DNA from: Acinetobacter sp. SFB
Lineage (GTDB): Bacteria; Pseudomonadota; Gammaproteobacteria; Pseudomonadales; Moraxellaceae
Assembly: GCF_001647545.1 (NCBI RefSeq)
Contig: NZ_LSZH01000011.1
Location: forward strand, 445,240 to 509,239
Direction of reading: 5' to 3'
DNA length: 64,000 bases
A program made the translations under genes and the position numbers. This document shows positions 40,874 to 51,273 of the stretch, in pieces (within the stretch, counting starts at the first letter, position 1; every line of letters starts with the position of its first letter). The notes beneath the pieces are model-generated. The model was not told the origin of the DNA. It was given only the letters and a program-made list of their open reading frames with translations, and made no database searches.

Positions 40874-42169
40874 ATGAGTTCAATTGTTGCAATCAAAGGT
40901 TTTAATGACATTCTTCCAACGCAAACTGCTGCGTGGAGACGTCTTGAGCAACATTTAGCATCGCTTATGGATGCTTATGGTTACCAGCAAATCCGTTTGC
41001 CGATAGTTGAGCAGACCAATCTGTTCAAGCGTTCAATTGGTGATGCGACGGATATTGTTGAAAAAGAAATGTACACTTTCTTGGACAAGGGTAATCCACC
41101 TGAGTCTTTGACTTTGCGTCCAGAAGGGACTGCAGGCTGTGTACGTGCCATGCTTGAGCATAATCTGCTTCGCGGCGCGACCCCTCGGGTCTGGTATGTC
41201 GGACCAATGTTCCGTTATGAAAAACCACAAAAAGGTCGTTACCGTCAATTTCATCAGTTTGGTGTGGAAACATTTGGTGTCGCTACACCGGATATGGAAG
41301 CAGAATTGATTTTGATGACTGCACGTTTGTGGAAACGCATGGGAGTTGCCGATAAGGTTCAGCTTGAACTGAATACTCTAGGTGAGTCTGATGAGCGTGC
41401 TGCATATCGTGCTGCATTGGTGGAATTCTTAGAATCACATAAAGGTGATTTAGACGAAGATTCACAACGTCGTTTAGAAACTAATCCACTGCGTATCCTT
41501 GATTCTAAAGATGCACGTACGCAAAAAATTCTTGAAAATGCACCCAAACTTCACGACTTTATGGGTCAAGAAACTTTGGCTCACTTTGCGCAATTGCAGC
41601 AGTATTTAACTGATGCAGGAGTGGAATTTGTCATTAACCAAAAACTGGTTCGTGGGCTGGATTACTACAACAAAACTGTTTTTGAATGGACAACTACACA
41701 TTTGGGTTCACAAGGAACAGTATGTGCCGGTGGCCGTTATGATGGTCTGGTAGGTCAATTGAAAGGGAAGGCTGATCAGTCTGTACCTGCAGTTGGCTTC
41801 GCTATGGGGATTGAGCGTTTGCTGCTTCTACTTGAACAAGTGGAAGACAATACCCCTTTACGCGATTGTGAAGTATTCTTGTTGTCAGATCCTGCATCAC
41901 AAGGGAAAGCTCTGGTACTTGCAGAACAAATTCGTGACCAGCTGGAAACGGCAAATAGCAATATTCGCCTGAAAGTCGGTTCACAAGGTTCGATGAAGTC
42001 TCAGATGAAAAAAGCGGATCAATCAGGCGCTATTTTTGCCGTGATTGCTGGTGAGCGTGAATGGGAAGCACAACAATTAGCGGTGAAAGAATTGGCAACT
42101 GCGGAGCAAACTGATGTTGCTGTAGCGGATATTGTGCCATTTTTCATTGAAAAATTTTCTTCAAAATAA
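40874..42169 (+). CDS. hisS: histidyl-tRNA synthetase
   Basis: Class II synthetase. The 431-aa protein has [14 protein letters not shown] at the start, motif 2 ([20 protein letters not shown]), the histidine-specific [15 protein letters not shown] and AGGRYDGLV, motif 3 ([16 protein letters not shown]), and a C-terminal anticodon-binding domain with [11 protein letters not shown]. Starts eight bases after ispG. Confidence 0.98.
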   Translation: MSSIVAIKGFNDILPTQTAAWRRLEQHLASLMDAYGYQQIRLPIVEQTNLFKRSIGDATDIVEKEMYTFLDKGNPPESLTLRPEGTAGCVRAMLEHNLLRGATPRVWYVGPMFRYEKPQKGRYRQFHQFGVETFGVATPDMEAELILMTARLWKRMGVADKVQLELNTLGESDERAAYRAALVEFLESHKGDLDEDSQRRLETNPLRILDSKDARTQKILENAPKLHDFMGQETLAHFAQLQQYLTDAGVEFVINQKLVRGLDYYNKTVFEWTTTHLGSQGTVCAGGRYDGLVGQLKGKADQSVPAVGFAMGIERLLLLLEQVEDNTPLRDCEVFLLSDPASQGKALVLAEQIRDQLETANSNIRLKVGSQGSMKSQMKKADQSGAIFAVIAGEREWEAQQLAVKELATAEQTDVAVADIVPFFIEKFSSK

Positions 42170-42199
42170 GCTTAAAAAACATAAGGAAAAGGTAATCAC

Positions 42200-42901
42200 A
42201 TGAACGCATTGAGTGATGATGAACAACTTGATAGCTTAAAGTCTTTCACTAAAAAATATGGCTCTGCCATGATTAGTGGGATTTTAATTGCGTTGATTGC
42301 CTTTTTCGGATGGGAATATTGGCAGAAGAAAAACCTGGCTGAATCCCAGATGGAAACAGCCAAGGTTCAACAGTTGATGGATGATGCAAAAAATGTACAA
42401 GGCAATCCCAATGCATTTAATGTCTTATCTGCAACTGCGGACAAAATTGTAAAAGAAGCACCCAATTCTGCCCAGGCTATTCAAACGCAATTGCTGATGG
42501 CTAAACTGGCGTATGACAAAGCAGATTATGCGCATGCAGAAAGGGCATTGAAAAAAGTTGAAAATTCAAAGCTGGATGATGCAGGCTTGGTTCAGTTGGT
42601 TAAGCTGCGCCTGGGTTATGCTCAACTTGCGCAAAAGAAATATGATGATGCATTAAAGACATTGGCTGCAGTGACAGATCCAGCTTTTAAAGCCACTGCT
42701 GATGAAGCACTTGGTGATGTATATGTTGCTAAAAATGATATAGAAAATGCTAAAAAATCGTACAAGAGTGCATGGGATGCACTGGTTGAACGTAAGCAGG
42801 AGCGTCAAATTTTACAAATTAAACTCGAAAGTGTCGGTGTTTTAGTTGATGATCCTGATGTGGAACGACCGATTTTAGAAACACAAGTGGATGAGTCATG
42901 A
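42200..42901 (+). CDS. yfgM: YfgM-like ancillary SecYEG translocon subunit
   Basis: Inner-membrane tetratricopeptide protein that joins SecYEG and periplasmic chaperones such as PpiD. The 233-aa product has a short cytoplasmic head (SDDEQLDSLKSFTKKYG), one membrane helix (about 21-40), and a periplasmic TPR-like domain (YDKADYAHAERALKKVE, LGDVYVAKNDIENAKKSYKS). AAGGAAAAGG precedes the ATG. Position hisS-yfgM-bamB is the standard order and supports the call. Confidence 0.93.
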   Translation: MNALSDDEQLDSLKSFTKKYGSAMISGILIALIAFFGWEYWQKKNLAESQMETAKVQQLMDDAKNVQGNPNAFNVLSATADKIVKEAPNSAQAIQTQLLMAKLAYDKADYAHAERALKKVENSKLDDAGLVQLVKLRLGYAQLAQKKYDDALKTLAAVTDPAFKATADEALGDVYVAKNDIENAKKSYKSAWDALVERKQERQILQIKLESVGVLVDDPDVERPILETQVDES

Positions 42902-44049
42902 TGGATAGAAAATACAAAATACCGTTTGCGCTGACAATTTTAACATTCGCACTTGTTGGCTGTTCAACGAATAAAATTAAAGTGGAAGAGGCTAAACCTA
43001 ATCCATTACCTAAATTGGTCCAAGCCAAAAGTCTTGTTCCTGTATTTTCTCAAAGTGTTTCATCAACATCGGAAGCAGATCCTTTGCGTCTGCGTTTAGA
43101 TGTGGATAACGGTGTAATCTTTGCATTAGATCCAAAAGGTGAAGTGGCAGCTTATCAAGGTAAGCAGCGCATCTGGGAGAAAAAGGTTTCTAAACAGGGT
43201 TTAAGCTCTGGTGTAGAGGCGGGCGAAGGCATCGTTGTTGTAGGCAATAAGAAAGGTCAATTGTTTGCTCTAGATCAGGCGACAGGTGAACAAAAGTGGA
43301 CTGCCCAGTTGTCGGGTGCCATTTTATCTGCTTCATTGATTCAATCAGGTCGTGTGATTACTGTTAGTAATAACGGCACTGTGTATGCGCATGATCTTTC
43401 CACCGGTCAGCAAGTTTGGACATATAACCTTCCTAATGTACAATTTAGCTTGCGTGGAATGGCATCGCCGGTTGCACTCGATCCGCGTACGGTATTGATT
43501 GCTTCATCCAATGCTTATGTTTATGCCCTGGATATACTCAGTGGTGTACCGCGTATGCAGCGCCGTGTTGCAGTAAGCGATGGCCGTTCAGATATTCAGC
43601 GCCTCAATGATATTGATGGCGATCCAGTTGTTGCAGGTCAGTTTCTTGTAACAACCAGTTTCCAAGGACAAGTCACTGTTACAGATTTGGCTTCACAACA
43701 AGTGGTGTGGAGTGAAGATGCAAGCAGTATTCAACGTCCAGAAGTAGCGAATAATACCGTTTTTGTTGCACAAGCAGATGGCAAAATTACTGCTTACGCA
43801 CTAACAACAGGTGAGCAATTATGGCAAAACGATAGTTTGCTCAATCGTCAGCTCAGTAATCCTGTTGTGCTCGGACAAGACCTGGTGGTTGGTGATCTCG
43901 ATGGTGTATTACACTTAATAGATCCAACTTCTGGGCAACTCATTGGTCGATCAAAAACAAGTGGTGAAGTACGTTCACTACGCGTAATTGATGGACAACT
44001 ATATGTCTCCACCAGAAAGGGCGCGTTAAGCGTTTGGCAGAACCGTTAA
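42898..44049 (+). CDS. bamB: outer membrane protein assembly factor BamB
   Basis: Lipoprotein of the BAM complex that inserts beta-barrel proteins. The 383-aa protein has a lipoprotein signal with lipobox LVGC (Cys22) and an eight-bladed PQQ-type beta-propeller with repeats such as LFALDQATGEQKWTAQLSG and VYAHDLSTGQQVWTYNL. The ATG overlaps the yfgM stop (ATGA); a second Met one codon on is also possible. Confidence 0.96.
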   Translation: MMDRKYKIPFALTILTFALVGCSTNKIKVEEAKPNPLPKLVQAKSLVPVFSQSVSSTSEADPLRLRLDVDNGVIFALDPKGEVAAYQGKQRIWEKKVSKQGLSSGVEAGEGIVVVGNKKGQLFALDQATGEQKWTAQLSGAILSASLIQSGRVITVSNNGTVYAHDLSTGQQVWTYNLPNVQFSLRGMASPVALDPRTVLIASSNAYVYALDILSGVPRMQRRVAVSDGRSDIQRLNDIDGDPVVAGQFLVTTSFQGQVTVTDLASQQVVWSEDASSIQRPEVANNTVFVAQADGKITAYALTTGEQLWQNDSLLNRQLSNPVVLGQDLVVGDLDGVLHLIDPTSGQLIGRSKTSGEVRSLRVIDGQLYVSTRKGALSVWQNR

Positions 44050-44052
44050 TTT

Positions 44053-45462
44053 ATGAAACCCGTAATTGCGCTAATTGGACGTCCGAACGTCGGTAAATCA
44101 ACGCTATTTAACCAGATTACCAAGAGTCGTGATGCACTCGTGGCTGACTTTGCTGGTCTTACTCGTGACCGCAAATATGGCGATGCAGTATTCCAAAATA
44201 AATCCTTCATTGTAGTCGATACAGGCGGTATCGGTGAAAGTGAAGCTGGTATTGATTCATACATGGCTGAGCAATCAAAAACAGCCATCAATGAAGCCGA
44301 TATTATTGTTTTTGTTGTTGATGCGCGTGCGGGATTACTAGCGTCAGATGAACAAATTGCACGAGAACTTCGTACCCTCGGGAAAAAAGTTTACTTGGTT
44401 GCAAACAAAGTTGATGGTGTACATGCCGAAGCTGCAGTGGTTGAGTTTTATCAACTTGGCTTTGGCGAACCCATGCATGTTGCAGCAAGCCACGGTCGTG
44501 GTGTGGCTCAAATGCTTGAAGATGTGCTTGAAGATATTCCTGAGGATGAAGATCCTGCGTTGCATGATCAGAACACCGGTTTACGCTTAGCCGTGATTGG
44601 TCGTCCAAACGTCGGTAAATCAACTTTGGTCAACCGTTTACTGGGCGAAGAGCGTGTTGTGGTTTATGACATGCCAGGTACCACGCGTGATTCTATTTAT
44701 ATTCCGTATGAACGGAATGAACGCAAATACACGCTGATTGATACTGCAGGTGTGCGTCGTAAAGGCAAGGTAGATGAAATGGTTGAGAAATTCTCAATCG
44801 TGAAAACGCTACAAGCGATTAAAGATGCCCATGTTGTGGTTGTAGTATTGGATGCACGTGAAGGTGTGGTTGAACAAGATCTGCATTTGATTGGCTATGC
44901 TTTAGAAGCGGGCCGAGCAATGGTGATTGCAATCAACAAATGGGACAACATGACAGAATACGACCGCAAGCAATGTAAGCTTGATGTCGACCGTCGTTTT
45001 GACTTTATCCCATGGGCCAAAGTGCATTTGATTTCAGCATTGCATGGTACCGGTGTAGGCGAGTTATATCCTTCCATTCATCGTGCATTTGACTCTTCAC
45101 ATTTGAGAGTTTCGCCTGCGAAATTAACTCAAATTTTGAATGATGCCACTGAAGCACATCAACCGCCAATGATTAGCGGTAAACGTATTAAAATGCGTTA
45201 TGCCCATATGGGTGGTCAGAATCCACCAACGATCATTGTACATGGTAATAAAGTCGATAAAACCCCTGCGGATTATCGTCGTTATTTGGAAAATGTATTC
45301 CGTCGAGTGTACAAACTTGAAGGGACGCCAGTGCGTATTGACTTTAAAACGTCTGAAAATCCATTTGAAGGTCGTAAGACGCAAATGGATGAACGCATTG
45401 CAGCACGTAAACGTCGTTATGTTCAGAAATTCAAGAAAGCTGAAAAGAAATTTAGAAATTAA
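44053..45462 (+). CDS. der: ribosome biogenesis GTPase Der (EngA)
   Basis: Two-domain GTPase needed for 50S maturation. The 469-aa protein has two G domains, each with GRPNVGKST (near residues 8 and 182), DTGGIGE and [13 protein letters not shown] and NKWD, and a C-terminal KH-like domain ([20 protein letters not shown]). The basic tail ([17 protein letters not shown]) is usual. Follows bamB by three bases and is closed by a terminator. Confidence 0.98.
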   Translation: MKPVIALIGRPNVGKSTLFNQITKSRDALVADFAGLTRDRKYGDAVFQNKSFIVVDTGGIGESEAGIDSYMAEQSKTAINEADIIVFVVDARAGLLASDEQIARELRTLGKKVYLVANKVDGVHAEAAVVEFYQLGFGEPMHVAASHGRGVAQMLEDVLEDIPEDEDPALHDQNTGLRLAVIGRPNVGKSTLVNRLLGEERVVVYDMPGTTRDSIYIPYERNERKYTLIDTAGVRRKGKVDEMVEKFSIVKTLQAIKDAHVVVVVLDAREGVVEQDLHLIGYALEAGRAMVIAINKWDNMTEYDRKQCKLDVDRRFDFIPWAKVHLISALHGTGVGELYPSIHRAFDSSHLRVSPAKLTQILNDATEAHQPPMISGKRIKMRYAHMGGQNPPTIIVHGNKVDKTPADYRRYLENVFRRVYKLEGTPVRIDFKTSENPFEGRKTQMDERIAARKRRYVQKFKKAEKKFRN

Positions 45463-45479
45463 TTAATCTTCTATTGATC

Positions 45480-45513
45480 AAAAAAGCCTGAAGTTTACTT
45501 TGGGCTTTTTTGT
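45480..45513 (+). terminator. terminator of the rlmN-der run
   Basis: Stem parts AAGCC/GGCTT and AAGT/ACTT around a TT loop, with A and T tracts. Confidence 0.85.
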
Positions 45514-45551
45514 TTTAAGATGTCATTATATTTTTGGATCAGGGAATGCAC

Positions 45552-46199
45552 GTGACCAGATTGATACGCGTAGATGTCGATAAAATTGAGCATATTGTCC
45601 CGCTATCTAAAGAGTTGGATCGCAAGACTAAAATTCAGCAGCAAAAACAGGCCATTTATCGTTACCGGAATCAATTGCTCTCACAGCAATTAGGCACAAC
45701 CATTCAGCAAGAAGATTTTGCGAGTACGGAACATGGCAAACCGTATTTAGTTAAATCTCCTCAATTTTATTTTAACCATAGCCATAGCCAAAAAAATTAT
45801 GCTTTAGCCACCAGTACCCATATGCCAGATTTAGGGGTGGATATAGAAGATTTAGACCGAAAGGTGCGCTTTGAAGCTTTGGCAGCGCACGCTTTTCACC
45901 CCAATGAATTACAACACTGGAATGAACTGGACCAAGACCCTGCTTACTGGTTTAAAGTCTGGACCACTAAAGAGGCAGTATTAAAAGCATCGGGTTTGGG
46001 TATACATCTAAATTTAAATGAGTTAGAGACTCGGGTGCATCCTGTTTATGATGGAGGATTATGCAGTCATCCTTTAATTGGCACATTTGCTTATCAAAAT
46101 TTCAATTTAGGTCATGTTATGTTAACGGTCGCATGGCGTTCAGAAGCTTCATGTAAGGGTTTTGCTTTCCCGGAAATTAAAATACATTTCCCATCTTAA
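45552..46199 (+). CDS. 4'-phosphopantetheinyl transferase (Sfp type)
   Basis: Attaches the phosphopantetheine arm of CoA to carrier proteins. The 215-aa protein has the family motifs GKPYL, FNHSHSQKNYALA, GVDIEDLDRK (metal-binding Asp and Glu) and WFKVWTTKEAVLKASGLGI. I use the GTG at 45552, which has AGGGA six bases upstream; TTG 45534 and ATG 45546 are in-frame alternatives. No non-ribosomal peptide or polyketide synthase lies in this window, so the target (fatty-acid or siderophore carrier protein) is unknown. Confidence 0.9.
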   Translation: MTRLIRVDVDKIEHIVPLSKELDRKTKIQQQKQAIYRYRNQLLSQQLGTTIQQEDFASTEHGKPYLVKSPQFYFNHSHSQKNYALATSTHMPDLGVDIEDLDRKVRFEALAAHAFHPNELQHWNELDQDPAYWFKVWTTKEAVLKASGLGIHLNLNELETRVHPVYDGGLCSHPLIGTFAYQNFNLGHVMLTVAWRSEASCKGFAFPEIKIHFPS

Positions 46200-46237
46200 A
46201 AATAACTTTAATAAGCTCGATGCAGCATTGAGCATTT

Positions 46238-46268
46238 AAAAAGAGCCTTATGATCAGGCTCTTTTTTT
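46238..46268. terminator. bidirectional terminator
   Basis: A tract, AGAGCCT/AGGCTCT stem, seven T, between two convergent genes. Confidence 0.9.
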
Positions 46269-46274
46269 ATTGAA

Positions 46275-47048
46275 TCATTTTCTTTTGGCTAAAAACATCG
46301 TGCTCATCCGGTTAATGAACTGCGGACTGAGTTTGGATAGATTGAACATGATTTTAGTTTTTAATCCCACAGGTTGGTGGGTGGGGGTAAATATACTGTT
46401 TTTAAGCTGTACCAACTGGTAGATCTGTTGAGCCACATCTTTTGCACTTAAATGCACGCCCATATTTTGGATAGTCCCTGCATCCATATCTTTAACCATC
46501 GCGGTTTGAACAAATAAGGGCATGACATCTAAAACCCGAATACCGTATTTTTGCCATTCGATATCTAAGCCTTCGGTAATGCCGCGTACCGCAAATTTAC
46601 TGGCGGAATAAGACACTAAATCAGGTTGGCCATAAATGGCAGAAGCCGAGGACAGATTAATCACTCGTGCAAAAGAGGCTTTCTGTAAATAGGGCAAAGC
46701 GGCATGGCAGCCATTTAACACACCATTCACATTAATATCGATGGTTCGGTGATGTGCTGCGATGTCGGTCTGTTCAAAAGCTCCCGAATAAAGAATCCCT
46801 GCATTGTTAACCAATACATTCACTTCACCTGCCCAGAGTTGAAATTCATCAAGGGCGTGCTGCCATTGGCTATAATCAGCGACATCGAGCGAACCCGCTT
46901 TTGCTCGTGATCCTAATTGTTGGGCAAGTTTCTGGGCTTGAATTTCGTTGATATCATAGATGCCGACTTTGTAGCCGTGTTGATAAAACAGGGTAGCAAT
47001 AGCAGCACCAATTCCTTGTGCTGCACCGCTAATAAAGATACTGTGCAT
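46275..47048 (-). CDS. SDR-family oxidoreductase
   Basis: Classical short-chain dehydrogenase of 257 aa. The cofactor motif GAAQGIGAA is at 8-16, then NNAG (about residues 86-89), and the catalytic Ser/Tyr/Lys in NLSSASAIYGQPDLVSYSASK. The acidic residue after the second strand (GIYDINE) suggests NAD(H) preference. The C-terminal part ends in a basic, hydrophobic stretch (KLSPQFINRMSTMFLAKRK). Substrate unknown. Stands alone, divergent from mazG. Confidence 0.9.
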   Translation of the reverse strand: MHSIFISGAAQGIGAAIATLFYQHGYKVGIYDINEIQAQKLAQQLGSRAKAGSLDVADYSQWQHALDEFQLWAGEVNVLVNNAGILYSGAFEQTDIAAHHRTIDINVNGVLNGCHAALPYLQKASFARVINLSSASAIYGQPDLVSYSASKFAVRGITEGLDIEWQKYGIRVLDVMPLFVQTAMVKDMDAGTIQNMGVHLSAKDVAQQIYQLVQLKNSIFTPTHQPVGLKTKIMFNLSKLSPQFINRMSTMFLAKRK

Positions 47049-47169
47049 GTGTTTTTTCCCTTTCAGTTTTGTTTTTGTGGCACTAATTTTTTAATAATTC
47101 GAGCTTGAGCATAACAAATATTGAGGGTGAAAAATGCTATTTTTTTAAAATGACGGGAGTGATCAAACC

Positions 47170-47931
47170 ATGGATAAATTATTGGCAGTGATGCGTGAAT
47201 TACGTGAAAAATGTCCTTGGGATCAGCAGCAAACACCGCAAAGCCTGACCAAATATGCCATCGAAGAAGCGTATGAGGTGGAAGCAGCAGTCAGGGATGG
47301 AAATACCGACGAAATTCGGGATGAACTCGGGGATTTGCTCCTGCAAGTGGTTTTTCAGTCACAAATGTATAGCGAAGTCGGGGCTTTTGATTTTAATGAT
47401 GTGGTGAATGCGATTACTGCAAAGTTAATTCGTCGTCATCCCCATGTATTTCAGGCAGAGCAATGTTCACAGCTTAGTTCAGATGATGTGGCTATGCTTT
47501 GGAAAAAAATTAAACAACAAGAAAAACAAGGCCAAGCTCAATCGCGTTTGGATGAGATCAAACATGGGCCTGCAATTCAGCAAGCACATGAAATTCAAAA
47601 AAATGCAGCACAAATTGGCTTTGATTTTCCTGATGTGGCAGGCGCCTATGGCAAGCTGAATGAAGAATTAGATGAGCTGCAACACGCTATGCACAATCAA
47701 AATTCCGACGAAATATTCGATGAATTTGGTGATTGTTTATTTTCACTGATCAATGTTGGACGTAAACTGGGACTTTCCAGTGAAATGGCGCTTTTAAGCA
47801 CTATTCATAAATTTAGAACACGTTTTGCTTTCATTGAAGATCACGCCCAGCAACAGCATAAAAAAATTGAGACGCTATCTTTAGAAGAAATGGATCGGCT
47901 GTGGGAGCAGGCAAAACAACAATTAAAATAA
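47170..47931 (+). CDS. mazG: nucleoside triphosphate pyrophosphohydrolase MazG
   Basis: All-alpha NTP pyrophosphatase that removes abnormal nucleotides and lowers ppGpp in E. coli. The 253-aa protein has two MazG folds: the first with LREKCPWDQQQTPQSLTKY, EEAYEVEAAV and RDELGDLLLQVVFQ; the second with KLNEELDELQHAM and DEFGDCLFSLINVGRKLG. Length is normal. The comEA-like gene follows 10 bases later. Confidence 0.95.
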   Translation: MDKLLAVMRELREKCPWDQQQTPQSLTKYAIEEAYEVEAAVRDGNTDEIRDELGDLLLQVVFQSQMYSEVGAFDFNDVVNAITAKLIRRHPHVFQAEQCSQLSSDDVAMLWKKIKQQEKQGQAQSRLDEIKHGPAIQQAHEIQKNAAQIGFDFPDVAGAYGKLNEELDELQHAMHNQNSDEIFDEFGDCLFSLINVGRKLGLSSEMALLSTIHKFRTRFAFIEDHAQQQHKKIETLSLEEMDRLWEQAKQQLK

Positions 47932-47941
47932 AAGGCTAATA

Positions 47942-48349
47942 ATGAAAAAAATAATACAGCTGCTGAATGCGATTTTTTATATGGGTACTTTGATTGCAAT
48001 GTTGAGTGGAACGGCTGCTTATGCTCAGCAATTCGATCAAAAATACTTAAAATGGAAGGCTGAACAGGAAGCCGAAGATGCACGCTTAAAAATACCGCAT
48101 GTATCTCCACCCAAAAATTATTATTTGGCGAAACCTGCTTTACAGGCATCTATGGAGACAAAAATAAGTTTGAACCACGCCAATCTGGAACAGCTACAAG
48201 AGCTGACTGGGGTCGGTTTAAAAAAGGCTGAAGCGATTATTGCCTACCGTCAAAAAAATGGTAAATTTAAAAACATTGAGGAAATACAGCAGGTCAAAGG
48301 GATTGGACCGGCTTTATTTGCCAAGAATAAAGCTCGATTAGCCTTATAA
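47942..48349 (+). CDS. ComEA-like helix-hairpin-helix protein
   Basis: Exported 135-aa protein with a signal peptide (MKKIIQLLNAIF... to AYAQ) and a C-terminal (HhH)2 DNA-binding domain: SLNHANLEQLQELTGVGLKK, AEAIIAYRQKNGKFKNIEEI and VKGIGPALFAKNKARL. In naturally competent Acinetobacter such periplasmic proteins bind incoming DNA. The middle (residues 30-70) is charged and unassigned. It may be cotranscribed with mazG. Whether it is the competence ComEA or a paralogue cannot be told. Confidence 0.85.
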   Translation: MKKIIQLLNAIFYMGTLIAMLSGTAAYAQQFDQKYLKWKAEQEAEDARLKIPHVSPPKNYYLAKPALQASMETKISLNHANLEQLQELTGVGLKKAEAIIAYRQKNGKFKNIEEIQQVKGIGPALFAKNKARLAL

Positions 48350-48408
48350 TTTGTGGCTTAATCTGGCAACAAGGGCTAAACAATATCTTGAGCATCGAGA
48401 TAATCAAA

Positions 48409-48437
48409 TTGCCCTTTGATTGTGATAGATATATGAT
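48409..48437 (+). promoter_or_regulatory. candidate pcnB promoter
   Basis: TTGCCC (48409-48414) and TATGAT (48432-48437) are 17 bases apart, about 50 bases before the pcnB start. Confidence 0.45.
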
Positions 48438-48485
48438 TAGCGTCATCTTAGATATTTTACGTTCAGACGTAGGAGACAGCGTCTT

Positions 48486-49937
48486 TTGCAAACTTTGCGC
48501 GCGTCAAAATGTGGTTTATCAACCGCTCAATTACCTTCTTCCATATTAGATGTTATCGATGCCTTAAATAAGGCAGGCTTTGAAGCTTATCTTGTCGGTG
48601 GTAGTGTCCGTGACTTAATGTTGGGTCTTAATCCTAAAGATTTTGATGCCGTCACCGATGCAACACCTGCCCAAGTGAAAGAAGTTTTCGGACGGCGTTG
48701 TCGTATTATTGGACGACGTTTTGAGCTTGCTCATGTCTATTCAGGCCGAGAACTGATCGAAGTTGCGACATTCCGTGCACCACCTAAAAAAGCAGTGACT
48801 TCTGCTTCAGGCATGATTCTACGCGACAACAATTGGGGTACGATTGAGCAAGATTTTGTGCGTCGTGATTTTTCCATTAATGCGATGTATTACCAGCCGC
48901 GTAAAGGGATCGTGCTCGATTTCTGTAATGCCATTGAGGATATCGAAAATAAAACTTTACGTTTATTGGGTGATCCGACTTTACGTTTTGAAGAAGATCC
49001 GGTGCGTATGCTGCGTACTTTGCGTTTCGCAGCAAAATTAAATTTCACTATTGCACCTGAAATTTTAGAGATTTTCACCCCGGAAATGACTCAGTTACTG
49101 CGTGATATTTCTCCGCATCGTTTATATGATGAATCGCAGAAATTGTTCACCATGGGTCATTTAAATCGCGTGCTGCCGATGCTGATTGATTTTGATATCT
49201 GGCCTCAGCTATTTGCCGATATCTCTCCGGTTATTTCAACCTTTATTGAACGCGCAGCCATCAATACTGATCAGCGTATTCAAATCGGTAAAACCATCAA
49301 CCCTGCATTTTTCTATGCAGTGTTGCTGTGGAAACCTTTTTTAGAGCGTTGCGAATTTTATCTCGGCAAAGGTGTAGTTGCAGCAGAAGCACGTGCACAA
49401 GCGGGCCTGGATGTATTAAAACGTCAGGCCACCCGTACCATCATTCCACGTTTTGCAGAAACCTTTATTCGTGAAGTTTGGGAAATGCAAACCCGTTTGC
49501 TCAATCCAAAACCACAACAAATCCAAGCTTTATCGACCCATGCGCGTTTCCGTGCCGGTTTCGATTTCCTGTTGCTTCGCGAAAAGTCTGGCGACAGCAC
49601 CACCCAAGGTATGGGAATGTGGTGGGATGCTTATCAGCTGATGAGCACCGATGAAAAAGAGCGGGCCATTAGTCAGTACAATCGTCAACGTGCAAAAAGT
49701 CGTCGTAAAGCGGCAACAGAAGATGTGATTGAATCTAGATCTGTCTCTGTAGAAATTGAACCTCTGGTTAACGAGCCTGAACCACATCGCCGTGAACGCA
49801 AGAGCAGAACCCGACCTGACAGACCTGTTCAAACAGTTTCTGCTGGCGGCTCAGAGATTGCATATGACCATCCAATTCTAAAACGTAAACGGGTAAAACG
49901 TGATTTAAGCCAAGTTGTTTTTGGACCCACACAATGA
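48486..49937 (+). CDS. pcnB: poly(A) polymerase I
   Basis: Adds 3' poly(A) tails that promote RNA decay. The 483-aa nucleotidyltransferase has AYLVGGSVRDLMLGLNPKDFD with the catalytic GGxVRD and DxD residues, RRFELAHVYSGRELIEVATF, RRDFSINAMYY and EEDPVRMLRTLRFAAKL. The last 70 residues are Arg/Lys-rich, as in E. coli PcnB. The start is TTG with AGGAG about ten bases upstream. folK overlaps its stop. Confidence 0.95.
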   Translation: MQTLRASKCGLSTAQLPSSILDVIDALNKAGFEAYLVGGSVRDLMLGLNPKDFDAVTDATPAQVKEVFGRRCRIIGRRFELAHVYSGRELIEVATFRAPPKKAVTSASGMILRDNNWGTIEQDFVRRDFSINAMYYQPRKGIVLDFCNAIEDIENKTLRLLGDPTLRFEEDPVRMLRTLRFAAKLNFTIAPEILEIFTPEMTQLLRDISPHRLYDESQKLFTMGHLNRVLPMLIDFDIWPQLFADISPVISTFIERAAINTDQRIQIGKTINPAFFYAVLLWKPFLERCEFYLGKGVVAAEARAQAGLDVLKRQATRTIIPRFAETFIREVWEMQTRLLNPKPQQIQALSTHARFRAGFDFLLLREKSGDSTTQGMGMWWDAYQLMSTDEKERAISQYNRQRAKSRRKAATEDVIESRSVSVEIEPLVNEPEPHRRERKSRTRPDRPVQTVSAGGSEIAYDHPILKRKRVKRDLSQVVFGPTQ

Positions 49938-50422
49938 CCACAGTCACCTATATTGGCTTAGGTAGCAATTTGGGTGATTCACGCCAGATTTTGCTTGAAG
50001 CTGTGCACAAGCTGGCAACGCTTGGAGGTGTGAAAACCTCGAAGTTATATCAAAGTCCACCCATGGGTCCCCAGGATCAGCCGAATTATTTAAATGCGGT
50101 GGTGCAGCTAGAAACTGATTTAGCACCTTTGGTCTTATTGGATGAGTTGCAACGTTTTGAACAAGAGTCGGGTCGGGTGCGTTTACGCCATTGGGGCGAG
50201 CGTACCTTGGATCTAGATTTATTGCTCTATGGTCAAGAACACATTCAAAATGATCGTTTAACTGTTCCGCACGTGGGATTGTGCGAACGTGATTTTGTGG
50301 TCATACCCCTGTTAGATTTAGATGTAAATATACAAATTAAAGCACAACGATTAAAAGATTTACCCCTGGTTCAACATCCGACAATTGCTGTTCTGGATGA
50401 TGAAACTTGGTCAAATATTTAA
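49934..50422 (+). CDS. folK: 2-amino-4-hydroxy-6-hydroxymethyldihydropteridine pyrophosphokinase
   Basis: Folate pathway enzyme that activates hydroxymethyl-dihydropterin for FolP. The 162-aa protein has YIGLGSNLGDSRQ, YQSPPMGPQDQPNYLNAVVQL, GRVRLRHWGERTLDLDLLLY and VPHVGLCERDFVVIPLLDL, all family marks. ATG overlaps the pcnB stop (ATGA). Confidence 0.97.
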   Translation: MTTVTYIGLGSNLGDSRQILLEAVHKLATLGGVKTSKLYQSPPMGPQDQPNYLNAVVQLETDLAPLVLLDELQRFEQESGRVRLRHWGERTLDLDLLLYGQEHIQNDRLTVPHVGLCERDFVVIPLLDLDVNIQIKAQRLKDLPLVQHPTIAVLDDETWSNI

Positions 50423-50461
50423 TTTAGACATGTGGAAAGCATGGGTTAGAGGAATATCTTG

Positions 50462-51271
50462 ATGATTAGTCTCAGCGACTTAAGAAAATTTAAAACGGAT
50501 GGACGCAAATTTTCTTGTTTGACTTGTTATGATGCAAGTATGGCAAAAGCAATGGAAATTGCCGAAGTCGACAGTATTTTAATTGGTGATTCTTTAGGGA
50601 TGTCGATTCAAGGGCGTGATTCCACTCTGCCGGTTACTGTAGAAGATATGGCTTACCATACTGCAGCGGTACGTCGTGGTAATCAGCATGCCTTTATTAT
50701 GACTGATTTGCCGTTTATGAGTTATGCGACACTAAATGATGCATTGCAAAGCTCAAAAACGGTTATGCAAGCTGGCGCACAGATGGTCAAAATGGAAGGC
50801 GGTGCGTGGTTAAGCGAAACCGTCACTGTTTTGACCCGGAATGGTATTCCAGTCTGTGTCCACTTAGGCTTAACCCCACAATCGGTTCATGTCTTTGGCG
50901 GTTATAAGTTACAAGCCCGGACACGAGAAGCCGCGGATCAGCTGATCGCAGATTGTAACGCCGTAGTTGATGCAGGTGCTGCAATATTATTATTAGAATG
51001 TGTGCCTGCACAATTGGGTAAAGAAATTGCTGAACTGTTCCCGCATATTCCTGTGATTGGGATTGGTGCTGGCGCAGATACCGATGGTCAGGTACTTGTA
51101 GTGCAAGATATGTTGGGGCTGACCTTTGGCCGTGTGGCTAAATTTGTACGTAATTTTATGAAAGAACAGGCAGGGGAAACTGCAATTCTGGATGCTTTTA
51201 AAGCCTACCATGCTGCAGTACAAGAGGGTTCTTTCCCTGCCAAAGAACACACTTTTCAAGTCGAGCTGTAA
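50462..51271 (+). CDS. panB: 3-methyl-2-oxobutanoate hydroxymethyltransferase
   Basis: First committed step to pantothenate. The 269-aa TIM-barrel protein has [49 protein letters not shown] and [25 protein letters not shown] precedes the ATG at 50462. panC follows after two bases. It uses the valine precursor made by the ilv genes at 24473-27825. Confidence 0.97.
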   Translation: MISLSDLRKFKTDGRKFSCLTCYDASMAKAMEIAEVDSILIGDSLGMSIQGRDSTLPVTVEDMAYHTAAVRRGNQHAFIMTDLPFMSYATLNDALQSSKTVMQAGAQMVKMEGGAWLSETVTVLTRNGIPVCVHLGLTPQSVHVFGGYKLQARTREAADQLIADCNAVVDAGAAILLLECVPAQLGKEIAELFPHIPVIGIGAGADTDGQVLVVQDMLGLTFGRVAKFVRNFMKEQAGETAILDAFKAYHAAVQEGSFPAKEHTFQVEL

Positions 51272-51273
51272 AA